Shown: positions 25,360 through 35,248 of the stretch, one piece after another
Layout of the letters: the number at the start of each line of letters is the position of its first letter
How positions within the stretch are numbered: position 1 is the first letter of the stretch
Origin: Anabaena sp. PCC 7108
GTDB lineage: Bacteria > Cyanobacteriota > Cyanobacteriia > Cyanobacteriales > Nostocaceae
Length of the DNA: 64,000 nucleotides
Assembly (NCBI RefSeq): GCF_000332135.1
Contig: NZ_KB235896.1
Location: 891,355-955,354 of the forward strand
Direction: 5' to 3'
Notes under the pieces: model-generated
Databases searched by the model: none
Told to the model about the DNA's origin: nothing
Seen by the model: only the letters and a program-made list of their open reading frames with translations
Program-made: the position numbers and the translations under genes

Positions 25360-25956
25360 TTAAAATGCGTTAAGAATGTAAACCAAAGTGAAGAGAACAA
25401 TCCAAATGATATCAACGAAGTGCCAGTAAATTTCTGCCATTTCGATGCCTGTATGTTTGGTAGCAGAATAATGATCACGACGAAGAGAACGCCACAAAAC
25501 ACCCAAGATTAACAACAGTCCGATAAAGACGTGCAAACCGTGGAAGCCGGTCATTAAATAAAAGCAATTGGCGAAAACATTGGTAGTCAAACCATAGCCT
25601 AAATTCATGTATTCATAAACCTGACCGGCTAAGAATACAGCCCCCATAACTGCGGTAATAAAATACCAAAACCGCATCCAGCCAACACTATTTCTTTTAA
25701 TTGCCATATCACCAAAGTGAATGACAAAACTGCTAGAAATAAGAATGATAGTGTTAATTGTGGGGATAAATAATTCTACTTCTGTTCCTTCTGGTGGCCA
25801 AACTGCGGTAGTACCTCGAAAAAACAAATAGGTGGCAAAAAATCCACCAAACATCAAAGATTCGGAAACTAAAAAAGTCAATAGTCCCCAAACTCGCAAA
25901 TCTTGATGTTCTTCGTGTCCAGCTTCGTGATGTTCACTGGTTGTAATTGCAGTCAT
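25360..25956 (-). CDS. ctaE: cytochrome c oxidase subunit III
   Basis: A 198-residue membrane protein with five hydrophobic segments, typical of the short five-helix CtaE form: WGLLTFLVSESLMFGGFFAT, TINTIILISSSFVIHFGDM, FITAVMGAVFLAGQVYEYM, FYLMTGFHGLHVFIGLLLIL and YWHFVDIIWIVLFTLVYIL. These are the subunit III signatures (FHGLHV and YWHFVD). It belongs to the terminal respiratory oxidase and lies last in the ctaC-ctaD-ctaE operon, separated from ctaD by a spacer of three hairpins. Confidence 0.96.
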   Translation of the reverse strand: MTAITTSEHHEAGHEEHQDLRVWGLLTFLVSESLMFGGFFATYLFFRGTTAVWPPEGTEVELFIPTINTIILISSSFVIHFGDMAIKRNSVGWMRFWYFITAVMGAVFLAGQVYEYMNLGYGLTTNVFANCFYLMTGFHGLHVFIGLLLILGVLWRSLRRDHYSATKHTGIEMAEIYWHFVDIIWIVLFTLVYILNAF

Positions 25957-26000
25957 GCTATTTTCCTAGTATTCGTTTCTCGATTAGCTGTCTCACCCGT

Positions 26001-26113
26001 CTGGGAATAAATTCCCAGTCTAATAGCCAAAGTCCGTTAAAACCGACTGAAAACCGGATTTGTTAGTCGGTTTTAACCGACTTTTGCTATTAGCCTTGTA
26101 CTTGAGTACAAGG
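26001..26113. repeat. three consecutive hairpins in the ctaD-ctaE spacer
   Basis: First, CTGGGAAT/ATTCCCAG (26001-26018). Second, 28-base arms with only two mismatches, 26021-26048 and 26065-26092, containing GTTAAAACCGACT and AGTCGGTTTTAAC around a 16-base loop. Third, CCTTGTACT/AGTACAAGG (26094-26113). Together they fill most of the 184-base spacer of an operon. They may limit read-through, stabilise the upstream RNA, or be inserted repeats. Confidence 0.75.
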
Positions 26114-26140
26114 TGGGTAAACTATTCCTATGTCTGCGTT

Positions 26141-27787
26141 TTAACTAACAGCTTCTGTCACTGATGAAGATTCATCATGAATATGACCGTAGTCATAAGG
26201 ACCATGAGTGACAACAGGTAAAACTTCCCAGTTTTCAATTATTGGAGGGGAACTGGTTGTCCATTCCAAAGTCAAACTTTCCCAGGGATTATCACCTGCG
26301 AGTTCTCCTTTTTTCCAACTGGTAATGGCGTTGTAAGCGAAGGGAATCACGGAAATACCCAAAATGAATGCGCCAATGGTGCAAAGCTGGTTTAAGCTCA
26401 CAAATTGGGGGTCATACATGGCAACTCGGCGTGGCATTCCTTGTAAACCCAGTTTGTGCATGGGTAGGAATGTCAAGTTAGTACCGATTAAAGTGAGGAC
26501 AAAATGAACTCTTCCCCAAGTTTCATTCATCATTCTGCCGGTCATTTTGGGAAACCAGTGATATATACCTGCGTAAATACCAAAGACGGAACCACCAAAG
26601 AGAACGTAGTGGAAATGTGCGACTACATAATAGGTATCGTGGACGTGAACATCAAAGGGTGCTGTTCCCATGGTTACGCCGCTTAAACCACCCATGACGA
26701 ACATGGATAATAAGCCAATAGCGAATAGCATGGCGCTGGTGAAGCGGATTTTTCCACCCCAAAGAGTGGCAACCCAACCGAATATTTTTACACCTGTAGG
26801 AACGGCAACTATAAGTGTAGAAATGGTGAAGAACATCCGCATCCAACCGGGTGTTCCACTGGTGAACATATGGTGTACCCAAACGAATAAACCAACGACG
26901 CAGATTGCTACACTAGAATATGCGATCGCTCTATAACCAAAGATTGGTTTGCGTGCATGGGTAGGAATTACTTCAGACATAATCCCGAAAATCGGCAGAA
27001 TCATCAAATAAACTGCCGGGTGGGAATAAAACCAGAATAAATGTTGGTAAATAACGACGTTACCACCTGCATCTGGTTTGAAGAAGGAAGTACCGAAGTT
27101 AATATCAAACAACAACAGAATTAAACCTGCTGCTAATACTGGTGTAGATAAAAGTGCGAGGATGGAAGTTGCTAAAATTGCCCAGCAAAATAAGGGAACT
27201 TGATCCCATTTCATGCTGGGAACTTTCATCATCAAAATGGTGATGACAAAGTTTAAGGAACCTAAAATAGAGGAAGTTCCTACCAATACAATCGCCAAAA
27301 TCCACATGGTTTGGGCGATTGGTGCTGTGACTAAGCTTAAAGGTGGGTAAGCTGTCCAACCCGATTGGGAACCACCAAAAATAAAACTTAGTAACAGTAA
27401 TAATCCTGCGGGTGGGTTTAACCAAAATGCGATCGCATTTAATTTGGGAAACGCCATATCTCTAGCACCCACCATCAAGGGAACTAGATAGTTACCAAAT
27501 CCCCCAATTGCACTAGGGACAATCCATAGAAAGATCATGATTGTCCCGTGATTGGTCATGAAAGCATTGTACAGATTCGGATCAAGAAAATCGGAATCTG
27601 CGGTTGCTAACTCGGTGCGGAGTGCGATCGCCATCAACCCACCGATCAGATAAAATACAAATGCGGTCACTAAATATTGAATCCCAATTACCTTGTGATC
27701 AATATTAAATGTGAAGTAATCCCGCCATTTCCACGCTGTAGGGTGTGAGGTGTGTGACGTATTTGGTGAAACTTCTAACTGTGTCAT
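26141..27787 (-). CDS. ctaD: cytochrome c oxidase subunit I
   Basis: A 548-residue heme-copper oxidase subunit I with twelve hydrophobic segments. Family signatures include HPAVYLMILPIFGIMSEVIP (CuB and tyrosine of the active site), HHMFTSG (CuB histidine pair), HVHDTYYVVAHFHYVLFGG (heme a3 and heme a ligands) and the N-terminal FMTNHGTIMIFLW heme-ligand segment. It reduces oxygen to water and pumps protons. It sits between ctaC (42 bases upstream) and ctaE. The neighbouring patB and fdxB indicate the heterocyst-type cox2 set. Confidence 0.97.
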   Translation of the reverse strand: MTQLEVSPNTSHTSHPTAWKWRDYFTFNIDHKVIGIQYLVTAFVFYLIGGLMAIALRTELATADSDFLDPNLYNAFMTNHGTIMIFLWIVPSAIGGFGNYLVPLMVGARDMAFPKLNAIAFWLNPPAGLLLLLSFIFGGSQSGWTAYPPLSLVTAPIAQTMWILAIVLVGTSSILGSLNFVITILMMKVPSMKWDQVPLFCWAILATSILALLSTPVLAAGLILLLFDINFGTSFFKPDAGGNVVIYQHLFWFYSHPAVYLMILPIFGIMSEVIPTHARKPIFGYRAIAYSSVAICVVGLFVWVHHMFTSGTPGWMRMFFTISTLIVAVPTGVKIFGWVATLWGGKIRFTSAMLFAIGLLSMFVMGGLSGVTMGTAPFDVHVHDTYYVVAHFHYVLFGGSVFGIYAGIYHWFPKMTGRMMNETWGRVHFVLTLIGTNLTFLPMHKLGLQGMPRRVAMYDPQFVSLNQLCTIGAFILGISVIPFAYNAITSWKKGELAGDNPWESLTLEWTTSSPPIIENWEVLPVVTHGPYDYGHIHDESSSVTEAVS

Positions 27788-27828
27788 AAGCTATTTTGGA
27801 AATTTGTCCAGTAGTCAACTGAACGCTG

Positions 27829-28791
27829 CTATTTTGCAATTTGAGCCAGATTTTCTGCACTCACTCCCATATCATTAATGTATGGAGCCAGAAATTCAGG
27901 TGTCGATAAATTAGCTGGATTTACAGCCACAACTTGGGTTTGTCCTTGGTGTTGAGCAATCTGGTTTTCTGTTAACCAGTTATCAAAATCTTCTTGGGTA
28001 TGGACAACAACTTGTGTCCGCATGGAACCGTGATAACCACCACACAATTCCGCGCAAACTATAGGATATGTACCTGGTTTTGTAGCCACAAAACGCAATT
28101 CTGTAGCAATACCAGGAAGTGCATCTTGTTTGAGTCGAAATTGAGGAACCCAGAACGAATGAATTACATCATCTGCTGATAAATTTAACTGCACATCAGC
28201 GCCAACAGGAACGTGTAATTCACCCGCAGCAATACCAGTTTGGGGATAATTAAATAACCAAGCAAACTGAATCCCTTTCACATCAACTACCAAATCCGCT
28301 GGTTTACCTTGAGTTTGTGGACTTCCACCAATACCAATTCCAGCAGTTACAGATTCAGAACCATCATTCATGGTAGCAGCCATTGCAGTACCGGAGACAT
28401 GAGCCATCTGTCCATGAGGATGGCTTCCTGGTTCTAAACCTCCCATTTGGTTATAAATATCTACACTGTAGATACCCAAAGCAACCACAATCACAGTTGG
28501 TACTGCTGTCCAAAAGATTTCTAAGGCTAAGTTACCTTCTACGGGTGTACCATCACTATTGTCTCCAAGACGGCGACGATAGATAAACAAGAAAATTAGA
28601 ATCGTTCCTTCTACTACTAAAAATAGAGCAATAGCAATGGTAAACATGATATTGAATAATCCATCTACCAAAGGCGCTTGTTGCGATGCTTGTACTGGTA
28701 GTAGATTATGGTTTTGACCAATCCAGATGCTGATAGGGGAAATTATCATCCCAGCTAACAGCGTCCACAACGATACAGGAACTTTTTGCAT
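27829..28791 (-). CDS. ctaC: cytochrome c oxidase subunit II
   Basis: A 320-residue subunit II: two N-terminal membrane helices (LLAGMIISPISIWI and FNIMFTIAIALFLVVEGTILIFLFI) and a periplasmic/luminal cupredoxin domain. The CuA ligands are present as VCAELCGGYHGSM (C-x3-C-x3-H-x2-M), with DVIHSFWVPQF supplying the other histidine. A Gly/His-rich insert near 130-165 is unusual. It accepts electrons from cytochrome c or plastocyanin. First gene of the ctaC-D-E operon; start ATG 28791. Confidence 0.96.
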   Translation of the reverse strand: MQKVPVSLWTLLAGMIISPISIWIGQNHNLLPVQASQQAPLVDGLFNIMFTIAIALFLVVEGTILIFLFIYRRRLGDNSDGTPVEGNLALEIFWTAVPTVIVVALGIYSVDIYNQMGGLEPGSHPHGQMAHVSGTAMAATMNDGSESVTAGIGIGGSPQTQGKPADLVVDVKGIQFAWLFNYPQTGIAAGELHVPVGADVQLNLSADDVIHSFWVPQFRLKQDALPGIATELRFVATKPGTYPIVCAELCGGYHGSMRTQVVVHTQEDFDNWLTENQIAQHQGQTQVVAVNPANLSTPEFLAPYINDMGVSAENLAQIAK

Positions 28792-29143
28792 ACTAGCTGA
28801 TCTCTATCAGTTATCAATCTTTTCACTGATTTAAGGCAGTGTTTTGACTTTCACTTATTAAAGTTCTAACTTACACCTAATAAGAAATAGCGAAAACTTC
28901 CATATTTTTTCATATCTTTATCTATCAATATGTTCAGATTCATAACTTATTATATAAACCAGGAATCTAGCTTTTAAAATTTGTTAATTAATAACGATTT
29001 GTAATTTATATATATGTTTAATATAAACTTTTTTAAAATTTTAGCTAAGGATTGAGTATTCCCCTCTAATTACCTTGTTTGGCTTATGTACGGAATTCAA
29101 CAATGTCTCCTGGGATGATAACTTTAGCTAATTCCCAAAAGTC
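28792..29143. other. intergenic region between ctaC and fdxB
   Basis: A/T-rich, no gene recognised; presumably holds the ctaC promoter. No clear binding motif seen. Confidence 0.5.
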
Positions 29144-29437
29144 TTAGTTGTCTGCTGTTGTATGAGAATAACAATTCTTGGGACAAATCCGAGAACAGGC
29201 TTCACAACCAATACAGTTTTCTGGAGTCACTACTGACATGACTTTACGTTCAATTTCTTCATCATCTTCATCTTCTACAAATTCGCCTTCTTCATTTAGC
29301 GCCTTCAACCCTAAAACATTGTGACCACATACTTTAATACATCTGCCACAACCGATACATTTATCTTTGTCAATTTCTTGAGCAAATTTAGGTGTCCAAG
29401 CCTTACCGCCAAATGTAACCCCTGTTAATGTTGCCAT
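29144..29437 (-). CDS. fdxB: nif-type ferredoxin III (2 x [4Fe-4S])
   Basis: A 97-residue ferredoxin with two C-x2-C-x2-C-x3-C motifs: [14 protein letters not shown] (about 28-41) and [14 protein letters not shown] (about 76-89), separated by an acidic linker ([14 protein letters not shown]). This arrangement is the nif-specific ferredoxin III family. The first motif ends C-G instead of the usual C-P. It probably carries electrons for nitrogenase or its cofactor assembly in heterocysts. It lies between the oxidase operon and divergent patB. Confidence 0.92.
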   Translation of the reverse strand: MATLTGVTFGGKAWTPKFAQEIDKDKCIGCGRCIKVCGHNVLGLKALNEEGEFVEDEDDEEIERKVMSVVTPENCIGCEACSRICPKNCYSHTTADN

Positions 29438-30563
29438 GATTTTATCCTCAGCAATTCTGCTTACAAATTAGTTGGTGATTTAATCTTAATACTAGCCTAA
29501 TATTTTTTGATTTTGCTAATAAAAATTAATTTTTTATCATGTTTTGCTGACTTGGTAAACAATCTCAATTTGGTTTAAATAATTTAGGATATTAAATGCA
29601 ACTAATTATTAATAAATTTCCTAAAAATAAATTCTGATAAATGCTTATTTAGAGCAATTTTGATTTAATGAAATACAGGCTTAAATATATCCTCCCAATC
29701 TAGACACCTTACAGGCAAAGTCTCTATATAGCCTGAATCACACATAGTCACTTCATCGCTTGTGGGTTAGAGTTTTTATCCCTCGCTCAACCAAGAACCG
29801 CTATATCTTAATAAAATCAGCCATATTCATCTATTCAATATTGATATTTTCTAGCAAATACAATATAGAAACTCTAGATAAATAATGTATTTTAATAGTG
29901 TTGCTAGATACTAAAGAATAGCAATTTTAAAAAATATGATGGCAGATAAAAAACTGCGAAGCTTATGCAGTCAGCTTTTGACAATTCTCAAGCCAAAATC
30001 TCCAATTAAAGATAATAAATAGATGAGTTCACTGTTGTGCAAACATCTATACAAATACAATGAGAATAAAAGTTATATTTTTGTCTTAACTCAATTTATT
30101 CCCAAGAATTAATTTATGAAAAAAACTGTAACTTCTATAGCAATACCTGAATTTATATTAACTGTAAATAAAAACAATTCAGCATCACTTAGATGTTCCT
30201 CAAAAACACTTTAAATGATAATTTTGGCTCAAAGAACAACACAAATATTAAGAAATAATCCTAAGCTCATTGTGAACAAACTTAGCAAAATCTTTATGAA
30301 ATGTATAGTTAATGAAGAAGTAATGAAGCCTTAGTTTCAATGTCTTAAATCAGTGAATAGTCAACAGTGAGCAGTTATTAAGGATATGCTGTGATATTTC
30401 ACCAAGCTATAAAACTAATCACTGATCACTGATAACTGATAAGTGAGGCGAGAAAAACTTTTCTTGTCATGGAGATACTTTGGTAACAAGTTATGAATCA
30501 AAAGGAGACATCGAGGGGAGACTTGAGCCAAACATCTCAGCAATTCAAGTAGGAAGAAGTCTA
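29438..30563. other. 1.1-kb regulatory region between divergent fdxB and patB
   Basis: A/T-rich, no gene recognised on either strand. It must hold the promoters of both fdxB and patB. I do not see a convincing GTA-N8-TAC (NtcA) site. Just ahead of patB are short repeats of the type CTGATCACTGATAACTGATAAG (read at 30420-30443). Confidence 0.5.
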
Positions 30564-32153
30564 ATGCCTTATACAATTCCTAACAAAAATTGCATTGGAT
30601 GTGACAACTGCCGCCCCCAATGTCCTACGGGTGCAATCAAAATCGAAAATAATGAATATTGGATCGATCCTTGTCTTTGTAATAATTGTGAGGGTTATTA
30701 TCCAGAACCACAATGTGTGATTGCTTGTCCAACAAACGCTCCCATACCTTGGCAAGCAAAAAAAGGCAGATGCAAAGTTGACGCGCGAGAACCTACCAGT
30801 TCTGATTTGTTTTCCAATGGCAAAAATCACCCCTTTGCTTCGGCAATAGTTATCTGGGAAGCTTGCAATTTACTAGCGCAACGCAAATCATTAAATTGGG
30901 AAACAGATCCAGAAGGTAATTTACATTATAGTCGACAAGTTAATCAAGGTCGCGGTGCAATTTCTTTTCACATTCAAGACCCATTTCAAGTTAGCAACCT
31001 AGCTCAAGATTTACAAGCAATCGAAAATCTAGATATTCGAGCCGCTTGTATTCATCTGATTTTTGCTGCTCATGCTACAGCCTTAGATCAATCATGGAAT
31101 CAGGAATTTACCATTGATGAACGACAAATTGAAAAATACTTAGGGTTAGAAAAACGCAAAGACCTGAATAAAATAGCCAAGCTTTGTTTAATCAAGAACA
31201 TCGTCCAGCAAGCAAGCTCGCTTATTGTTTCCATTGACTGGCCTGAAAGGGGTAGAGTTCCCGGATTTTCCATCACAAATAGTCGCTTATGGGATTTAAC
31301 AAATATTCAGCACCATTTTCAAGAAGATGATCAAGGTTCTAAATATTTGATTGGGCTGACATTTACAGTCAAAGCTGGTATGTGGGCGCAGCATTTCTTA
31401 AATAAACAAGCTTGCAAGGAACGAAGTGGATTCTATCAATATGGTAGTCTCCCCAAAACAGTATTAACTACAGTTATGAGTCTTTGGCAACAGCATGAAG
31501 GCGCAGTTAGACTTATGTTATGGTTACTATTTAAAACCAAAATGGGTAGAGAACAACGCATCACCATTCCTACCTTACTGCGCGTTGCCTATGGTGAAGA
31601 AAAAGTCAACTTAGCTTCTAGATTACGAGATGAACGTAAACGCTTATTGCGAACATTTGAAAATGATTTGGAAGTTCTCAATCATTATGGAGTAAAACCA
31701 TTATTTGACCCTGTTACTTATCCCCCAGAAATCCAACCTTTATGGGCAAAATTAGTTGATATTCCTGAAGATCCAGATGATGCTTTAGAATTTTGGATTA
31801 ATGATGGTGGTGGTGATCATCGTCTCACAGATAGTGGACCTCGTGGAAAGTGGAATTTGTTGATGAATGCACGAATTTTATCTTTTGAACTTCCTTCAGA
31901 ATGGGAACATCACAGTTCAGAAGTGGAGAAAAAAAAGCAGCGTCATGTTAGGAGTAAAAAAACTCTTAAAAGTACAGATGATTTATTAGGTGAACAAATT
32001 TTGCAAGCTAGAAAAAATATCAATATTTCCCAAAGGGAATTAGCAAAGCTTACGGGTAAAAGCCAAAGCTGGATTCGTGATGTGGAAAATGGTCGTCTTA
32101 AACCTAAGTTAGAAGATCAAGCACTTTTGAGGAAGGTACTGAATATACTTTAA
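30564..32153 (+). CDS. patB: nitrogen-fixation regulator PatB/CnfR
   Basis: A 529-residue protein with an N-terminal iron-sulphur domain (C10-x2-C-x2-C-x3-C20 and a second set from C37 to C55) and a C-terminal XRE helix-turn-helix (about 470-529: NINISQRELAKLTGKSQSWI). This pairing is diagnostic of PatB/CnfR, which activates nif genes in heterocysts under low oxygen. ATG 30564 has AGGAAG nine bases ahead; an upstream TTG at 30480 has no ribosome site. The centre (about 100-450) is helical. It is divergent from fdxB and the oxidase operon, as in other heterocystous species. Confidence 0.93.
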   Translation: MPYTIPNKNCIGCDNCRPQCPTGAIKIENNEYWIDPCLCNNCEGYYPEPQCVIACPTNAPIPWQAKKGRCKVDAREPTSSDLFSNGKNHPFASAIVIWEACNLLAQRKSLNWETDPEGNLHYSRQVNQGRGAISFHIQDPFQVSNLAQDLQAIENLDIRAACIHLIFAAHATALDQSWNQEFTIDERQIEKYLGLEKRKDLNKIAKLCLIKNIVQQASSLIVSIDWPERGRVPGFSITNSRLWDLTNIQHHFQEDDQGSKYLIGLTFTVKAGMWAQHFLNKQACKERSGFYQYGSLPKTVLTTVMSLWQQHEGAVRLMLWLLFKTKMGREQRITIPTLLRVAYGEEKVNLASRLRDERKRLLRTFENDLEVLNHYGVKPLFDPVTYPPEIQPLWAKLVDIPEDPDDALEFWINDGGGDHRLTDSGPRGKWNLLMNARILSFELPSEWEHHSSEVEKKKQRHVRSKKTLKSTDDLLGEQILQARKNINISQRELAKLTGKSQSWIRDVENGRLKPKLEDQALLRKVLNIL

Positions 32154-32268
32154 TTTAGAGTATGGTTTGGTTCAAAATGCTTAACTATTTGATTTGATAA
32201 GTAGGGGTAAAGTACCATGCTCAACCCCTCGCAGACTTTTTTTACTTCTACCTTCCCATTGATTCGCA

Positions 32269-33252
32269 CTAAAAATTATTTGCATAGGTAGCTACTTTTC
32301 TATCAGCAAGCCAAAGGTTAGATATAGCATATTTAACAACTACTGACTCTTGTGTGGCATGACAAGAACTTTTTAAGGCTTGAGTTTTAACTGGATCTTT
32401 TACAAGTTTAGCCTGGTATGTGTAGAGAAAACCAGAGGGTTGTTCAAAAGTTAGCTCGGCTAAAATTGTATTATTATCTAAACTTTGCTCTAAAATTTTA
32501 CCTACTACTTTGTAGTTAAACCAATCCCAACCTTGATGTAGAATTATTTCTCTTTCTAAAATCTGTAATGCAGATGGCAAAATTCCCCAACCACGATAGA
32601 CTTTATTCAAAAGTTGAATATCACCAGTCCGAGTTAAAATTGCTTTGAAGGAATCTTGATCTAGTACACCATAATATCTAGCTTCTGGAAAATCTATAAC
32701 TGTGGGAGCAAAACGATGTCCACCAAAATGAGTCGATTTCCACATCCTGACATCATCTAAATGTAAATCAGCAATAGTATTTGTAGCGTAAAAGTAAAAA
32801 GGATTGCCATATCTGGCACAACACTGATCATGGCTACCGTGAGTACATACTAAAATATCTCTAGTTATACTGGTTTCTACTTGATAATCAGCACTACCTC
32901 CAGATAACCACTTCTGCACAACTCCGGCAACTTGCTCAATATTCGGCAACTTAAACTCTTGCTGACAGTAGCCATTACTTAAACCCTTTTGTTTTTGATA
33001 AATCAGCAAAGTTGTCTCTTCTACTTTATGTGATTCATCATTAGCAATTAATAGAAACCGAATTGGTAGTTTACTGCGCTGTACTTCTTCTACTAAAACA
33101 CGCAAATTATCTGGAACCCATTTGGATTTAAATGCTTCTGATATCCAGGGTTGAGGGCATTCAACTAAAATATAAGTTTGATAATTTGTAGCACTACCAA
33201 TAATTTCTTCTTCTATGTGTCGAGAGTAATCAGAGCAAAAGAAAGTATCCAT
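32269..33252 (-). CDS. sucrase/ferredoxin-like (thioredoxin-fold ferredoxin) protein
   Basis: A 327-residue protein of the Suc_Fer-like family: DILVCTHGSHDQCCARYGNPFY (about 133-152) and WKSTHFGGHRFAPTVIDFP (about 170-190) are its signatures. The C-terminal domain binds a [2Fe-2S] cluster through Cys and His residues in related proteins; the family name does not imply sucrose cleavage. The electron partner is unknown. It is convergent with patB, 115 bases away. Confidence 0.9.
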   Translation of the reverse strand: MDTFFCSDYSRHIEEEIIGSATNYQTYILVECPQPWISEAFKSKWVPDNLRVLVEEVQRSKLPIRFLLIANDESHKVEETTLLIYQKQKGLSNGYCQQEFKLPNIEQVAGVVQKWLSGGSADYQVETSITRDILVCTHGSHDQCCARYGNPFYFYATNTIADLHLDDVRMWKSTHFGGHRFAPTVIDFPEARYYGVLDQDSFKAILTRTGDIQLLNKVYRGWGILPSALQILEREIILHQGWDWFNYKVVGKILEQSLDNNTILAELTFEQPSGFLYTYQAKLVKDPVKTQALKSSCHATQESVVVKYAISNLWLADRKVATYANNF

Positions 33253-34213
33253 ATAGGTTTACTCAAGAATCAATTTTATAAACAAAGCTAATGAAAAACT
33301 AAAATTGTGTTTCTAGCTACAAGTTCTGAGGTTAATAGATTTATCAACTCACAACAGGTGGACACTTTATAAGTTTCTGGTTTTTTAAAGTCCTTCCGGT
33401 TAATAAATCCTCTATTCCCTAAACTTAGCCGCTATGAAAATGCTGTTTCCGTAGCAACTAATTAAATTTGGTATTTAATTATTTTTTAACTAAGTTGAAT
33501 AGCGTAGTCTCAGATCAGATATTCCTGCATCCCAATCTTTTACTAGTAAGGAAAATAAGATTAAAAACCTTTCTTTCTGTAGAGTGAGAAGTTTGACAAC
33601 AGGTATCATATTTGGAGAAGATTGGGATTGATAAATTTCTTGGCATATATTGCAAATAATTCTCAATTAGTTAGAAAAAAATATAGTCTTTAACCTATGG
33701 TTTGGAAGAACAATCAGCAAATTGAACTTGCTAACTAAATATTAAATCATTTAACTCACTTTAGCTTCAACCTATCTAGGCTATGCAGAAAATCTGCCAA
33801 AAGATAGACAGGAAAAGAGATTAGAGTTTTAATGTCTGGTGCTGCACTCAAAGTACATCTACCATTAAAATACTGAAAACTTAATTTTGCCAGTTTTTTG
33901 ATCATCTGTATCAAGAGTAACAGAATTTAATTATAAAAGCAAGTAACTGAGAAATTTTTTCAATTTTGCAAAAATTTGTCATTTTGTTGAGTTTTAAACA
34001 AGTTTAATCCCCATTAAATCAAATAATCATTAGAGTTTTCAATGTCATAAATAGATATGCTGTCAAGAATGCACCCAAATTTATAGGAAAGGGTCACATT
34101 ATGCACGACGGCAAGAGTCTATTGGCCTGATAATTGAGTAATTGGTAATGGGAAAAAAGGTAATGAGTCAGATTGGTTTCCTATCACCAAGAACCGATAA
34201 CCAATAACTGATT
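33253..34213. other. 0.96-kb intergenic region
   Basis: A/T-rich, no gene recognised on either strand. The last 80 bases contain AATTGGTAATGGG and similar short repeats leading to the ROK gene. I see no tRNA or clear RNA gene. Confidence 0.5.
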
Positions 34214-35182
34214 ATGACATTAATATTAGCTCTTGATTTTGGTGGCACTAAACTAGCCGCCGCGACAGTAAAAGCGGGTTCTAGAGAGTGGTTGCGTTAT
34301 GAAAATCGCCTCTCACCAGTAAATGCGGATGCTTTGAGTGATGTAGAAATTATGCGATCGCTCATTGATTCCGTGCTAGATAAAAATAAACCCGATGCTA
34401 TCGGTGTCAGCTTTGGTGGTCCAGTAGACGCAGCCACAGGAATGGTAAGACTCTCTCATCATGTCCCCGGTTGGGAAAATATTCCCCTCAAAGACTTGCT
34501 AGAAGAAGATTATAATGCTCCTGCCAGTGTAGATAACGATGCGAACGTGGCTGCTATTGGCGAACATCGCTTTGGTGCAGGACGGGGATATGATAGCTTA
34601 TTTTATATTACCATCAGTACAGGCGTGGGTGGCGGTTGGATACTCAACGGTAAACCTTGGCAAGGTGCTGGTGGTATGGCTGGAGAAATTGGACACATGG
34701 TTGTAGACCCTACGGGGCCAGTCTGTTTATGTGGAAAACGGGGATGTGTAGAACGTTTAGCCTCTGGTCCTTACATGGTGCAAAATGTGCGGGAACTTTT
34801 GGAGAAAGAAAGCCATAATTTCCCAGTCAGCACAAGAGGAGAAATACTTAGATATTTAGTAGGCAATGATTTAAACTTGCTCACCGGGCAAGTTATCAGT
34901 ACAGCTGCTGCTCATGGGGATGAATTAGCACAGGAAGTTCTACACAAAGCGGCTTGGGCTTTAGGTGTAGGTATTGGTAATGTGGCCAATTTGATGAATC
35001 CCCAACGCTTTGTTTTAGGTGGTGGTGTTACCAAAGCTGGGGATAGTTTTTGGGCAACAGTACGCAAGGTAGCACAGGAAACCGCATTGCCAGAAGTTAA
35101 TTTTGAAGTTGTGCGGGCTTTGTTAGGTGATGATGCACCTTTATGGGGGGCTGTGGCTTTAGGTTTGGATGTTGCGCGGTGA
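34214..35182 (+). CDS. ROK-family sugar kinase (glucokinase-like)
   Basis: A 322-residue ROK protein: ILALDFGGTKLAAA (phosphate-binding loop), SVDNDANVAAIGEHRFGAG (catalytic Asp region), ISTGVGGGWILNG and the zinc motif CLCGKRGCVERLASG. It is expected to phosphorylate glucose or another hexose with ATP in the cytosol. All the key residues of a kinase are present and the DNA-binding domain of ROK repressors is absent, so it is an enzyme. The exact sugar is uncertain. Confidence 0.93.
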   Translation: MTLILALDFGGTKLAAATVKAGSREWLRYENRLSPVNADALSDVEIMRSLIDSVLDKNKPDAIGVSFGGPVDAATGMVRLSHHVPGWENIPLKDLLEEDYNAPASVDNDANVAAIGEHRFGAGRGYDSLFYITISTGVGGGWILNGKPWQGAGGMAGEIGHMVVDPTGPVCLCGKRGCVERLASGPYMVQNVRELLEKESHNFPVSTRGEILRYLVGNDLNLLTGQVISTAAAHGDELAQEVLHKAAWALGVGIGNVANLMNPQRFVLGGGVTKAGDSFWATVRKVAQETALPEVNFEVVRALLGDDAPLWGAVALGLDVAR

Positions 35183-35248
35183 ATTAAAAGCTAAAACCAA
35201 AATCCACCCACACATAAAAGTGTAAGTGGACTGGTTAATTATTTAAAA

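Noticed and set aside
30480-30563. TTG start for patB, adding 28 residues
   Set aside because: No ribosome site; ATG 30564 has AGGAAG and begins immediately before the iron-sulphur domain.
29438-30563. NtcA-binding site (GTA-N8-TAC) between fdxB and patB
   Set aside because: I looked for the pattern and found no convincing match, so no site is reported.
33253-34213. Hidden tRNA or RNA gene in the long spacer
   Set aside because: No cloverleaf or stable conserved RNA pattern was found by eye.
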